Assembly (NCBI GenBank): GCA_034401795.1
Contig: CM067360.1
Coordinates: forward strand, 51,720,477 to 51,784,476
Direction of reading: 5' to 3'
Source: Chaetoderma sp. LZ-2023a
Lineage: Eukaryota > Mollusca > Caudofoveata > Chaetodermatida > Chaetodermatidae
DNA length: 64,000 nucleotides
A program made the position numbers and the translations under genes. The notes under the pieces were generated by a model that made no database searches, was not told the DNA's origin, and worked only from the letters and a program-made list of their open reading frames with translations. Shown here in pieces: positions 22,601-32,999 of this stretch (position 1 is the first letter of the stretch; every line of letters starts with the position of its first letter).

Positions 22601-23740
22601 CAAATGATACAGAGGGTGAACACGAGGATAGGGAGAAAGAATGGCTTCTCAGATTCTCATATCACATTTACATTTTTAATAATGCTGTACACTGACACAT
22701 GGTACACAGTGTTTTACAATTGTGTCATTATGTACATTAACACATACAAGTCATGTAAAAACTGGCACTTTAAAATATAGAGTTTCATCTTACAGTAAAT
22801 GTAGAGTTGGAACGTTGTATTTGTTGAAATTAATTGAAATCTAAAGTTTACCGTCAAACATCCCTATAACAGGCACCGTATGGGGATCCAAAGCGTCCAC
22901 TAAAGAGAGGCTTGTTTATGACAACTCACTGGCTAGGTTAAGTAGCTTTTGGAGCCAAAAGAATGACAGTGCATTCAGACGGGGGCTCTTTCGACCACCC
23001 ATTTTACAGAATGACTATCCTTTGGGTCCACAAGCAGGTGTTCTCTATAGACACGTTTTAACTGTATTTTAACATAGCTCTAAGTAGTTAATTCATAATA
23101 ATGGGCCATAATTTGCAATCTGATTTAGTTTCTGCATCTAACATGAAACACAAAAGTCTTAAATTACTGAATTCAGAGTATAATTTTAGTTTAGTCACGC
23201 ATTAGCGTTTAATATGATTTTGGTGTTCTGCCTGTTTGAATGAACTTGTGACCTCCAGTGACCCAGATATACAATTTATTAACAAACTATCATATGGTTC
23301 TTTTACCTCACGCTCATATAATTCCAGATGACACCTACACTATAAATAAAGGGGCATACCTGATGAAATAGTGCTAAACTTTATTTCCCCTACCGCTGAA
23401 AAGTAGTTATGTTTAAGGGCCATATGCGATATTTATAAAATGACTGTTTAAAGAAATGCTCAGTGATGACTGCGGGGCATCGTGCAGTTTCTGATTCAGG
23501 GCTGCCTAAATGACCGAAAGACATAAAAAAATCTTGCTATGCACCCTACTTCTGGGTTGAGCCATTTTTCTACATCTGGCAACTGGTCTATGTCTATCTG
23601 ATCTTTGACAAACTTTCCTGCATACATATTCTTCACCGGGCTGAAACGGGGTTGGGTGCGAATGCTTGACGAAATAAAAAAGTCAGGTGTATACGGCGTG
23701 ACCTTTGAACTACGTTATTAGTGTGGAGGTATGTGCCACA
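22600..23740. other. Intron, nothing recognised
   Basis: No repeat family or exon-like signal recognised. Confidence 0.4.
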
Positions 23741-23744
23741 TCTT

Positions 23745-24110
23745 TCACTTAAGTATATGACGTCATACTCAAATATGTCACTAAGTGACGTCAGCATCAT
23801 AATGACAGAGCTTCGACAGGAACATCGACAAGATCGCCACTAAAGTGTACGAATGTATGGCTGATGACTTTATGATGTAATACACATTATGTTGTTTAAT
23901 ATTTTGAAACTAATTTGACTCGGAGTTCTTGCTGCCATATGCAGAGGCAGCCTCCGTTCAAATCAGTTTCAATATATCCAACTGATGACCTTCACAATTA
24001 CCTCGAAATTTAGATTCTGGGAATTCAATTTTTCAAAGTTTCAAATTACGTACAACGCGCGTGAACATTTGGTGGAGCTTAGCTAGAAATGAGCAGGGGA
24101 TCTCTATTGT
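23745..24110 (+). mobile_element. M1 foldback element, full-length forward copy
   Basis: Starts TTCACTTAAGTATATGACGT, followed by a second TGACGTCA, GTGTACGAATGTATGGCTG, the core (AATATTTTGAAACTAATTTG ... AATCAGTTTCAATATATCCA), GATTCTGGGAATTCA and GGTGGAGCTTAGCTAGAAAT. It ends about 100 bp before the last receptor exon. Confidence 0.88.
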
Positions 24111-24215
24111 TTACATCCATCAGTCTACCCTCTAAGTAATTAACAATGCAATTCAGTCCTCTAAATAAACGCTGCATTGGTTAACATACTGACATATTCA
24201 TGTTTTGCTTGCCAG

Positions 24216-24710
24216 GTTGATAAGATAATCTGCCAATGGTTGGCGTGGATTCTTATGATGCGACGGCCAGGAAAAGAGCCGCCCCGAAAACGAATACTCC
24301 AAAATTCTAAACTGCGAGACTTGGAGATGAAAACGCCAACATCGCGTAGCTTGCTGGAAAACGTAATGGATGGCGACGAAGACATTCCGATTGCGCTACA
24401 GAGTAACTCCTCCTCCTGTCACGTGGCACACTCAGCCTACGGGCATTCGCATAGGAACGTTCGCATGGAAGATGGCTTTATGAATTCTTCCAGCATGCCA
24501 ATGACGCAGAAAAGCGAACTATTGCTTATTCTTAAAGAAATACGCAAAATGACGAGCAAATTGAAAAAGGAAGATGACGAGGACGAGGTTCGCGGCGATT
24601 GGAAGTTTGCTGCTTTGGTCGTTGATCGCCTGTGTCTGATAATGTTTACACTATTTACCGTGGTATCCACGTTTGGAATCCTATTTTCCGCGCCACATCT
24701 TGTTGCCTAA
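24216..24710 (+). CDS. Receptor alpha subunit, terminal exon: cytoplasmic loop, MA helix and M4
   Basis: The exon has 164 codons and then TAA. It opens with VDKIICQWLAWILMMRRPGK, the conserved start of the M3-M4 loop (WLxxxLxMxRPG). A hydrophilic variable stretch rich in Ser, His and Met follows, then the amphipathic MA helix (LLLILKEIRKMTSKLKK), an acidic EDDEDE run, DWKFAALVVDRLCLIMFTLF and the rest of M4, ending APHLVA. The acceptor is GTTTTGCTTGCCAG at 24215, phase 0. With the other exons, 381 residues of the subunit are seen. The loop is of moderate length for an alpha subunit. The loop C cysteine pair on the M1 exon shows that the gene encodes an agonist-binding subunit. Confidence 0.96.
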   Translation, partial: VDKIICQWLAWILMMRRPGKEPPRKRILQNSKLRDLEMKTPTSRSLLENVMDGDEDIPIALQSNSSSCHVAHSAYGHSHRNVRMEDGFMNSSSMPMTQKSELLLILKEIRKMTSKLKKEDDEDEVRGDWKFAALVVDRLCLIMFTLFTVVSTFGILFSAPHLVA

Positions 24711-25036
24711 CAGTGGAATAATCTAAGTTAATTTAGTAGATTCGAGATGAACCAACGGTTAAAAACAAAACAAGCGCATCGAGGATCGTATTTTATACGT
24801 GCATTAGTGAAATGCGCTCTATCTGCCTGGCGAAAGGTGTGACGTTGTGCCGCTTTAGAATGCGGGAAACACTGCCATTAGTAATTGATGAATCCTGTTT
24901 GTCACTCGAGTATATGAACTCATAACCAGCTCCGTCACATGTAGGCTGACGGCTCAATCAAATTTTGCAATGAATGACGTCTGTCATGAACCTTTAAAAG
25001 TCCGCCAGTTGTACGAACTGTTTGCCTTTGCTATTT
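24711..25036 (+). other. Receptor 3' untranslated region (probable)
   Basis: No AATAAA or ATTAAA was seen between the stop codon and the M1 copy that starts at about 24895. The first AATAAA is inside that M1 copy. Confidence 0.5.
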
Positions 25037-25290
25037 AATAAACATTCTGTTACATATTTTGAAACTAATTTGAGGGTGGGGGGGGGGGGGGCGGGTGGGC
25101 GGCTGTTGCTTTCATGGGCAGCAACAGCACCCAGTCAAATTTGTTTCAAAATATTCAACAGCTTACCTATTATAATTACCTTTATATTGGAATGCTGGTA
25201 ATCCAAATCGATCACAACACGCACATAGCATGGGCGGAGCTTAGCTCGTGTTGGGTGGGGCATAGCTGAACACAGATTCATCCAATATCA
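24895..25290 (+). mobile_element. M1 foldback element, forward copy downstream of the receptor gene
   Basis: GTCACTCGAGTATATGAACT, GTCACATGTAGGCTGACGGC, CTTTTAAAAGTCCGCCAGT-like spacer, TTTAATAAACATTCTGTTA, then the core. The left arm is interrupted by a G-rich run (about 14 G at 25078-25092). The right side has AGCAACAGCACCCAGTCAAA, AACAGCTTACC and GGGCGGAGCTTAGCTCG. Confidence 0.9.
25037..25042 (+). other. Candidate poly(A) signal AATAAA supplied by M1
   Basis: First AATAAA after the receptor stop codon, 327 bp downstream, within TTTAATAAACATTCTG of a forward M1 copy. Confidence 0.35.
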
Positions 25291-25925
25291 GAACAGTAAA
25301 TAATGAGAAGTTGTTAGTACATGAATTATATCATAAGTGATGACATGTTCGTTAGCTATAGAATCGCAGGGTGTGTGTCTGGTTCTGATGTACAATGATG
25401 GCGCGAACATTACATATACCATGGAATTTACTCGTGTGGTACATACGAATGTTGACAGTCAATATAGCAATAGATTATAATAGAATCAATCATGTATATT
25501 CATTCAAGCATATCAGAAGTAACGTAACAAAATCTGATATCTCAGAGCCACGTGATATAGTATAGGCGTTTGACCGTCCCACTAGTGATTTAATTATCAC
25601 GGTTCACATTTTATACTAGTTATCATCAGGAGTTTTCATGACGCATGTTTATAGGCTAATCAATGGTCATATTTGCTGTCGCCAATTATAGACCGGAACC
25701 TATTTATAATAATGATATTATGTCTATGTCTGTTTCATGTTTATAGAGAATGCATCAGATTATCATCAGTCCTGTTGATGCAGGGTATATATATATGTAT
25801 ACAATTGTATATTATGTGTGTACATCATTAATGTGTTTATATCTGTATCTAGCCATACTTAGTCTAATTCATACGAAGTATTGGCTATAACCATATATGC
25901 GTTTTATGTTACGACAAAGGTTATA
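25290..25925. other. Intergenic, nothing recognised
   Basis: AT-rich with short TATATATATGTATA runs near 25790. No coding or repeat family seen. Confidence 0.4.
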
Positions 25926-25926
25926 A

Positions 25927-26033
25927 ATCCAATGCACGACTTGTTTCTATATTTGTGGTCTCATTAGGCGCGGGTAGGTATCCTACCTGCACCTGATGAG
26001 ACTCAAACGATCCAAACAAGTCGTGCAATGGAT
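25927..26033 (+). ncRNA. 107-bp hairpin with a hammerhead-ribozyme-like core (probably decayed)
   Basis: The outer arms ATCCAATGCACGACTTGTTT and AAACAAGTCGTGCAATGGAT are inverted with one mismatch. The inner arms GTCTCATTAGGCGCGGGTAG and CTACCTGCACCTGATGAGAC are inverted with a few mismatches. On the + strand TGCAC (25988) is directly followed by CTGATGA (25993). GTC (26020) is directly followed by GTGCA, which pairs with TGCAC as stem I. The GAA core is CAA here, stem II is weak and stem III is only AC/GU. The - strand has CTAATGA with an intact GAAAC. Each strand thus has one core change. The hairpin is certain; ribozyme ancestry is an inference. Confidence 0.4.
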
Positions 26034-26370
26034 GATTCTATAATGTGGAAAGAAGTCATTAATTTCATAACAGTAATATTAGATTAGCATTGCTATATAT
26101 CATTTCACGTACTAAGCGTTAATAGCGACCGCACAGTTTGGCCTGCCCGTAGCATTTCACAGACAAGATCTATATTCATGAAAGCTTTCCTTTAAGAGGA
26201 TTGTCAAAGCGGTAGTGAAATCGCCTAACATGCTGTATGGTACTGGTCGGTTTAGTTTACTGATTCCATATAGATATCTTCGACACATCTTTTATTTTTC
26301 AGAATACTTTTTTTTTAACGTCAAGTTGGTGTTGATTTTTTTGCAATATCATTTCGTCATACTACGCGAT
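26034..26370. other. Intergenic, nothing recognised
   Basis: No feature supported. Confidence 0.4.
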
Positions 26371-26480
26371 ACTCATGTTGGATATCGTGAAATTAATTTA
26401 ACATGCAGTTGTTGCTGCCCATGGTAGCATATAATCAGCTTTCAGTTGACTTAGTCTCAAAATATTCAACATCATAGTTG
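26370..26480. mobile_element. M1 core remnant
   Basis: ATCGTGAAATTAATTTAACA ... TTGACTTAGTCTCAAAATAT around GTTGTTGCTGCCCATGG, a diverged M1 hairpin. Confidence 0.7.
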
Positions 26481-26873
26481 TACGGTTACATCTAGACCAG
26501 GCAGCTAAATATACGGATGGTATTTTTGTTGCGGAAGTACCAGTACCCATGGTCAAGTTGTGTATGATTAATTGTGAGATGTGCTATGAAATGTAAGTAA
26601 TATGTAATACCAAAATGCAAAGCTTTTGAGAGAGGAAATTGAACCACGTGTTTCTGCTGAAAAAGCTGGTGCATTTCCCACTCAGTACCATTCAGTATTA
26701 ATCACATTACGGCTTGCTTGGTGAAGTGCTCAGTGTGTATACTCTTCGCATGTTTAACTCCAGACATCAATAGCAATGTGTTTGTGATTTCACGCCAGTG
26801 ATGTATTTTAATTTTATTGACGCACTGGCAACGTGCGGCTTCAATTTCCATGTGCTAACTTAGCCGACAGTCA

Positions 26874-26893
26874 TGTATGTATGTATGTATGTA

Positions 26894-26977
<84 letters not shown>

Positions 26978-27054
26978 TACGAACGTACGAACGTACGTAC
27001 GTATGTACGTATGTACGTATGTATGTATGTATGTATGTATGTATGTTTGTATGT
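26874..27054. repeat. Tetranucleotide repeat (TGTA)n(TGCG)n(TGTA)n
   Basis: About 180 bp of TGYR tetranucleotides with a TGCG centre flanked by TATG and CGTA runs. Open frames on both strands (poly VRAC, poly THAR) are artefacts. Confidence 0.98.
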
Positions 27055-27299
27055 AGGCCTCGATATGTTTGCTATGTGGAATTCATGTATCAAGGTAATG
27101 CGAAATCACCTGGTGAACTGCTGACTGCTAGGTGTATTTACTTTGCAAATGTTGTTGATCAGTGGTGTTATTGTTGTTGCGAGCAACAAGCCACATACTA
27201 TACATAGATTTACGTTTCGCAGATGTTGGTAGTTGGTTGGCGTCGTCGCCACTAGCTGCCCAACATTGTGCCAATGCTGTTGATAGAGGGATCCAACCT

Positions 27300-27640
27300 C
27301 CCAGTCAAATATATTACGTCATAGACAATACGCCACAGGTAGGCAGGCTGACGTCACAATTAAAATGCGTCATAGATGGCGTATCGAAGTCCGCCAGGAT
27401 CTCTTAATAGGCCGAGCTGTGTGCGAATTGTTTGTCTGTATTATGTAATAACTATTCGGTTGAATATTTTGAAAGTAATTGGACTGGGCATTGGATCTGC
27501 CATTGGAAGCAACATCACCCTGTCAAATTACTTTCAAAATATTCAACAGCTTACTTATATAGTTTTCTGGAAATGGAATCTCAATTCTCGATTCGGGAAG
27601 TTCATGGTTCGATAGATCCAAACACAAAAAGTGAATTCAT
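27300..27640 (+). mobile_element. M1 foldback element, forward copy
   Basis: AGGCTGACGTCACAATTAAA, GTGTGCGAATTGTTTGTCTG, the core (GTTGAATATTTTGAAAGTAA ... TTACTTTCAAAATATTCAAC, almost perfectly inverted), then AGCTTACTTATATAGTTTTC and a decayed right end. Confidence 0.88.
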
Positions 27641-28230
27641 CCATTGCTTGCCACCATCGCCGTAGGCTATCAACTGTTGGACCAACATTGGTAACACAGT
27701 CGCACATTTACAGTTTGATCATAGTTGTTGGGATAATGTAGGCCGAAAACCGCACAACATACATATATAGGCATATGCACACATGCACATGTTGGCCATA
27801 AAGTGTTGGACCACCTGTGGCACAACAACAGCAAAATTACTTTTAATCAGATGGGTGGGAGAACATGGGTCAAATACCTTGCGATCAGTACACATATACA
27901 TTTTTACATGTTGTTCATAAATAGTGACGGGCCAACGATGACACAACCATGGCACAATTACAGTTCGTAATGAAAATACCTTTATTCTTTGATATAATTT
28001 CAATATGTCTTGTGAAAAAACATTTTAAGAAATAGGCAATTTACTATGACTAAAATAAACAACAATCAGTGTAGACATAGGCAATCGCCATCAATCTTCC
28101 TGTTTCCTGTGAGTCATCTGAAGACTCGTCTGTCGGAGAGAACTTTGCCGTCCGGCTACTCGTCGGTGAAGCGCCTCAAGATAGAGTCTTGGCTCAAATA
28201 CATCTTGGCGCAAGCGGCCTAATAAAATCA
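27640..28230. other. Intergenic, nothing recognised
   Basis: Weak internal repetition of CATGTTGGCCATAAAGTG / CATGTTGTTCATAAATAG words (27788, 27906). No coding content supported. Confidence 0.4.
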
Positions 28231-28234
28231 ACAC

Positions 28235-28338
28235 ACACGCCCGCCCGCCCGCCCGCCCGCCCGCCCGCCTACCCGCCCGCCCGCCCGCCCGCCCGCCCGC
28301 CCGCCCGCCCGCCCGCCCGCCCGCCCGCCCGCCCGCCC
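28235..28338. repeat. Tetranucleotide repeat (CCCG)n
   Basis: About 26 near-perfect CGCC units with one TACC interruption. G-rich on the - strand and likely to form quadruplexes there. Confidence 0.98.
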
Positions 28339-28339
28339 A

Positions 28340-29120
28340 CACGCACTTCCTATCATTTTCCGACCAAATCCTTGGTTTCACTCGCTACTGTTCCCATTGT
28401 TCTGTGGTCCTTATTTTGGCTATTTGGTTAGATATTTCGAACCAGCTTTATGATAACAGCAATAACGCGTTTATAATTTCTGACGAGATTTTTTTATAGA
28501 TATATTGCTTAAATGTCGGGTGGATGCGTTGGGTCCAACGAATTCGGCTCGAATTTTAACACAGCAACTGATCTTGCTCGGAAAAATGTTTTCCAGACTT
28601 TAGTCTGACCCAGATAGAATGGATCCCAATCGGAACAAATTATGTATATATTGATAGCTCGGAAAGTACTCGCACGATATTACACAAGACAGGATGTTAA
28701 CGTACACTAGGATTCAACATCTTTAATTGTAATCCGAAAAAAAATCCGAAAGTCTGGGGGTTGGTGGGGCTGGGGGATGAAAATATGACAGAAACTAAAG
28801 GGCCAGGGTGCGTAACATCTGGTTGCCTGTGTTTGGTTTAGGTTTCAAATTAACGTACATTTATGGCCATGGGCTTATATCGACTTTGAGAATCAATGGT
28901 GATCATTGATTGGTCTTGATGGCGTATGGTTCGGGTCCCTCTTAAGCAGGTCCCATTCACTGCAATTTTCAAATTGTTTTGTTTCGTTGCAGTTTTATAT
29001 TTCCTGCACCACCGACCCTATGCCTAGGTTTGAGAATCATGCAGTGCGTTACTTGGCACCTGAGATACCTGATTGAACACTAGTAGGATGTAGGAATGCA
29101 AGTCTTGCTACCTGTATTAC
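28340..29120. other. Intergenic, nothing recognised
   Basis: No feature supported. Confidence 0.4.
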
Positions 29121-29475
29121 CCGCCCATCTTTAGCGCCGCTCCATCCAGGAATTGCCTGTTTTGGGATCGATCGATTTCTGCAATCCATGAGTCTCAATT
29201 TCCGGAAAACCATACATGTAAGCTGTTGACTATTTTGAAACTAATTTGACTGGGTGATGTTGCTACCTAGGGCAGGAACTGTGCTCCGTCAAATTATTTT
29301 CAAAATGTTCAATTTTGTTTATTAAATAGTAAAGAGATAGAATTCGTACAACAACGCTTAGTCCCTCATCAATTAAGCCTTCCTGACGAACTTAGGTACG
29401 CCATTTATGACGCAATTGATTATGACATCACCCTACACGTCACGTAGTTGATTATGTCGTCGTATGACTCACTGA
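29120..29475 (-). mobile_element. M1 foldback element, reverse copy
   Basis: CCCGCCCATCTTTAGCGCCG, TTTTGGGATCGATCGATTTC, GTAAGCTGTTGACTATTTTG, core, TTTATTAAATAGTAAAGAGA, ATTTATGACGCAATTGATTA and TATGACATCA/ACACGTCACGTAG. Confidence 0.88.
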
Positions 29476-29780
29476 GAAACTGCAATCCTCCATTGATATA
29501 CAGCACCTGAAGCACCGATGCGTATATACATATGCATGCACAACATTTATTGATTTTCGATAATTTGCAAGATATTTAATACACAAGGTCAGCTTTCACA
29601 GACGTCTGAAAATACCCATCATGCTAACACACGCCCAATCACATAGCTCCGCTGTATGTGGCCGTACTTGCAGCCCTTTGATATCCTGCTATGTGACGTA
29701 ACATTCCTAGCGCTTTTCAGTCCACCAATCAGATTTCAGCTTACTTCGTGCGACTTAATCCGGTGACCTAATTTACAATC

Positions 29781-29930
29781 ATGGCAACAGCGATAGCGAC
29801 GCTGTTGAACTGGAAAGAGATATTTGCAAAAGTGTGCAATCAATCGTTTGTTCTAAGTCGGTTAGCTGAGGAACATAAAGACTGGTTTTCTGTAACAAAA
29901 AACGCCAGTGTGGCTTACGCGGATGCGTAA
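29781..29930 (+). CDS. Small ORF of 49 codons, unrecognised
   Basis: ATG-initiated frame MATAIATLLNWKEIFAKVCN followed by QSFVLSRLAEEHKDWFSVT and KNASVAYADA. The composition is balanced and protein-like, unlike most frames nearby, and a CCAATCAG (CCAAT-box type) word lies about 60 bp upstream. The stop overlaps a GTAAAT that could serve as a splice donor, so this could be a first coding exon. No homologue is recognised, and chance cannot be excluded at this length. Confidence 0.25.
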   Translation: MATAIATLLNWKEIFAKVCNQSFVLSRLAEEHKDWFSVTKNASVAYADA

Positions 29931-31215
29931 ATTTGTGTACTTCCTTTATTTCTTATCCAACAATTTCCTTGGCGGAAGTTGACTGACCCCGGCCAATTAA
30001 TATTTATGAAGTTTCGTGAACTTAGCGCAGACATCAAAAGCCTGCAAGCGCGGTACTTGATACAGGAGCAGAGCGGGAGGGCGAGGACCGTGCAATAGGG
30101 TGATGGAGAATACCGTGGTTATGGTCGTATGGTTGCTATAGGAACATTATTACGCTGTATAATATTTCAGTATATAATATTATTAGTATTGCCTTCATCA
30201 AATCACTATTTGAGTTAGCTCGTTTCTGTGAATAGTTTTCCACATGCCAATTGCTGTGTCTTTATAGTAGCAATGCCATAGCTGTTGGCAGCGATTTATA
30301 CTTGGAAGTATTTCAAGAAATAGAACCGAATAGGACATGGACGTAATTTAGTGTTACAGAATAACACATGCCTGTCTATAACGGACATTTTCTTTTGGGG
30401 CCACAAGATGATGGATCTTGAACTCCTTGAGTCGGCCAATATCTATCTGGAGCGGGCGGGCGTGAGTGTCCATTTGCAGACCCAGAGAAGACACATTTTA
30501 AAATATCTACCACTTGTCATTCCAGTGGTATTAAAAATAGTATATTTTGTCCTGCAAGTGGGCATTCGTGAAATATGCAAATATTTCGACTTTTTAAGAA
30601 GCCGCCACGCATCAATCCTCTCCTAGGCAATCAACATATATCAAGTGAGAATCTATTTTCACGAGTATTTAAAGGTGGCGCCATTTTAGACACTCATATT
30701 ATTGTATTATTACGATATCCCTAAAGGCGTATTCAGCAACCTTGTTTCAAAAAGTTTTGGAAAATGATCATCATCACCAGGCCAAGCGTATGAATCTACG
30801 TAGCAGTGATGGAAGACCAGCTATTTGCTGCTAGGCTATATGTGGATTCGATGCGCTTCGGCTTCAGTTGCAATGTTTCAAAAATAAATTTCATTTATAA
30901 TAGTGAAGTGGTCTAATTTTGTAACCTGATTACTGAAACTATTAGGCCTAATTATATCCGTGAATCAGGTAAATAGGTCGTGCACCGTTGTTACTTCGAA
31001 TGTATGGAAACCTTTTTCTGAATGTATGCCTACCTTTAAATCATGTCTCTGTTTTTGACAACGTATGTCAGAGCCAATGCTTCCAAATGTTTAAGTCGCT
31101 CGAACAAAGTATAAGATATGTTTTAAAACAAAGTTGCCGAAATACGACTCGTGCACAGGCAGATTCCAAGGGTAGCTGCCCATCTCACCGACACCGGCTA
31201 TATACCAATGTGTTT
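29931..31215. other. Intergenic with short repeat fragments
   Basis: GTCTATAACGGACATTTTC at about 30372 matches the word at 48619. GTCCATTTGCAGACCCAGAGAAGAC at about 30470 and CATTCCAGTGGTA at about 30520 match the foldback at 51785. The open frame 30351-30626 spans these repeats and is not considered a gene. Confidence 0.5.
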
Positions 31216-31560
31216 ATATCCTATCAGTCACTCAAGTATATGACGTCATAATAAATTACGACATATATAGGCTGAAGTCAAAATCATAATACGTTATGAA
31301 TGACCTATATAGCTACGTCAGGAAGATTATATAGCCCGTCAAGTGTACGAATTGTATGTATTTACAAGTTAATAAACATTCAGTTGAATTTTCTCAAACT
31401 AATTTGACTGGCCGTTGTTGCTGCCATAGGGTGCTCCAACATCCAGTAAAATTAGTTTGAAATTATTTAAAACTATGGGATTTTGATAAGTCAGGGGTCA
31501 AAGTATATAAATCTATCTCCAGGCAGTCAGCGCATGGGCGGATGCTAGCTAGATATGGCC
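31215..31560 (+). mobile_element. M1 foldback element, forward copy
   Basis: CAGTCACTCAAGTATATGAC then GTCA, AAGTGTACGAATTGTATGTA, AGTTAATAAACATTCAGTTG, a shortened core (CTCAAACTAATTTGACTGGC ... AAATTAGTTTGAAATTATTT), GGGCGGATGCTAGCTAGATA. Confidence 0.88.
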
Positions 31561-31654
31561 GGGCATGCCGGGAAATAGACCCTGCAATTGCTTTAACACA
31601 CGAAACAATGAGCGAGCGAATACACCCAAGTATCCGAACAGGCAAAACACAGGA

Positions 31655-31915
31655 ATTGTTAACACATACACACGCACGCACGCACACAGGCGCGGCCACA
31701 CGGTCGCAAGGACGCACGCGCGTACGCACGCATGCACACGCACACAGGCGCGGGCACACGGACGCACGCGCGTACGCACGCATGCACACACGCGCGCACA
31801 CACATAACTACGTGAACGCGCACTCACACACACACGCACGCACGCACACACGCACGCACGCACGCGAACATACGGACGTATTCACACATGCGAATGCGCG
31901 CACACACACGGATGC
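31655..31915. repeat. Low-complexity (ACGC/ACAC)n tract
   Basis: Alternating purine-pyrimidine tetranucleotides (CACG, CGCA, GCGC) over about 260 bp. Potential Z-DNA former. Open frames on both strands are artefacts. Confidence 0.95.
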
Positions 31916-32189
31916 TCATAGCTACACATGAACATACAACATATCCGTAACACGTATAGTATATCCAATCTAGTAGTTGAACAACGAAATTATTTGACGA
32001 CAATTAGTCAGTAATGTTTTCTATTTATACTCTGTATTGTTTCCACATGCCCATCCATACCCTTTCGCGGCTATGTCGCTTCAGTACACAATCTAGAATA
32101 TGTTGGGACATATTTTTAAAAACCGTGTCGCTGCATTTGCGGAAACGTAATTCCCTATTTGAACGCTATGAGTGAATACACCACAATAC

Positions 32190-32260
32190 CGTTAAACCTC
32201 TCTAACGGACATCTGCAAACATATGGTGGCACCACCAGTATTCCGTATCCCGGGATTATG
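32190..32260. repeat. Fragment with CCTCTCTAACGGACA motif
   Basis: GTTAAACCTCTCTAACGGAC resembles the TIR type seen in pogo/Tigger-like transposons (CAGT..AACCTCTCTATAACGGAC, from family knowledge). Related words occur at 30372 and 48619. Confidence 0.35.
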
Positions 32261-32309
32261 CACTTCAGTCACAATGAGTTGAATAATGCAACCACTTTTG
32301 CTAGTGCCC

Positions 32310-32695
32310 ACCCATGAAGACACTTATTCAATTACACCACTCAATTACGTCGCGTAGTATGATAACGTCACAATTCACATTCACGTATCTAGCTCCGCCA
32401 AGAACATTGAAAAGTTCGCCAAGTATACGAATTGTATGCCTTTGGCCGGATTGCAACTTAATAAACATTCTGTTGTATGGTTTGAAAGTAATTTGACTGT
32501 TGTTGCCAAGATCCCAGTAAAATTTGACAGTCAAAGCTTCCCTGTATACCTACCTTGAAATAAAAACCTCCCAATAAAATGGGATTATGGTAATTCAGGT
32601 TTCTAAGCTTTATAGATTACTTCCAACGCACGCGCAAAGTGGACGGAACTTAGGTAGAAATGACCGGGGCATAGCTAGAAATGGATGGCTATAGT
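32310..32695 (+). mobile_element. M1 foldback element, forward copy
   Basis: CAATTACGTCGCGTAGTATG, AAGTATACGAATTGTATGCC, ACTTAATAAACATTCTGTTG, core arms GTTTGAAAGTAATTTGACTG / CAGTAAAATTTGACAGTCAA, GGGATTATGGTAATTCAGGT, GACCGGGGCATAGCTAGAAA. Confidence 0.85.
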
Positions 32696-32999
32696 AAGTG
32701 GTGCTCTGGGGAAGAGTTTATGCGACATGTAAGCATACTTTTCGTATTTGTTTGTTAAGAACTTCTTGACATTCAATATGCATTCGAGGTACTTGTATTA
32801 TCTGACATATCCACCTTCTCAGTTCTCAATGATTTTCTACATTTACAATCCGTGAGCGCACTGCAAGTTAACTGCACCATGTTTCCGATAGAGAAATAAA
32901 GCACTACATATCTTTGTGGAACATTTCTTGTCTTATTGCACCGATTTAAGATTGTTCCAATTCTATGCACGCGGGACAACGCTGTATGGCCACTTAGAT

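Noticed and set aside
26874-31915. Tandem arrays considered as CRISPR-like
   Set aside because: Pure tetranucleotide repeats without spacers, in a eukaryotic context.
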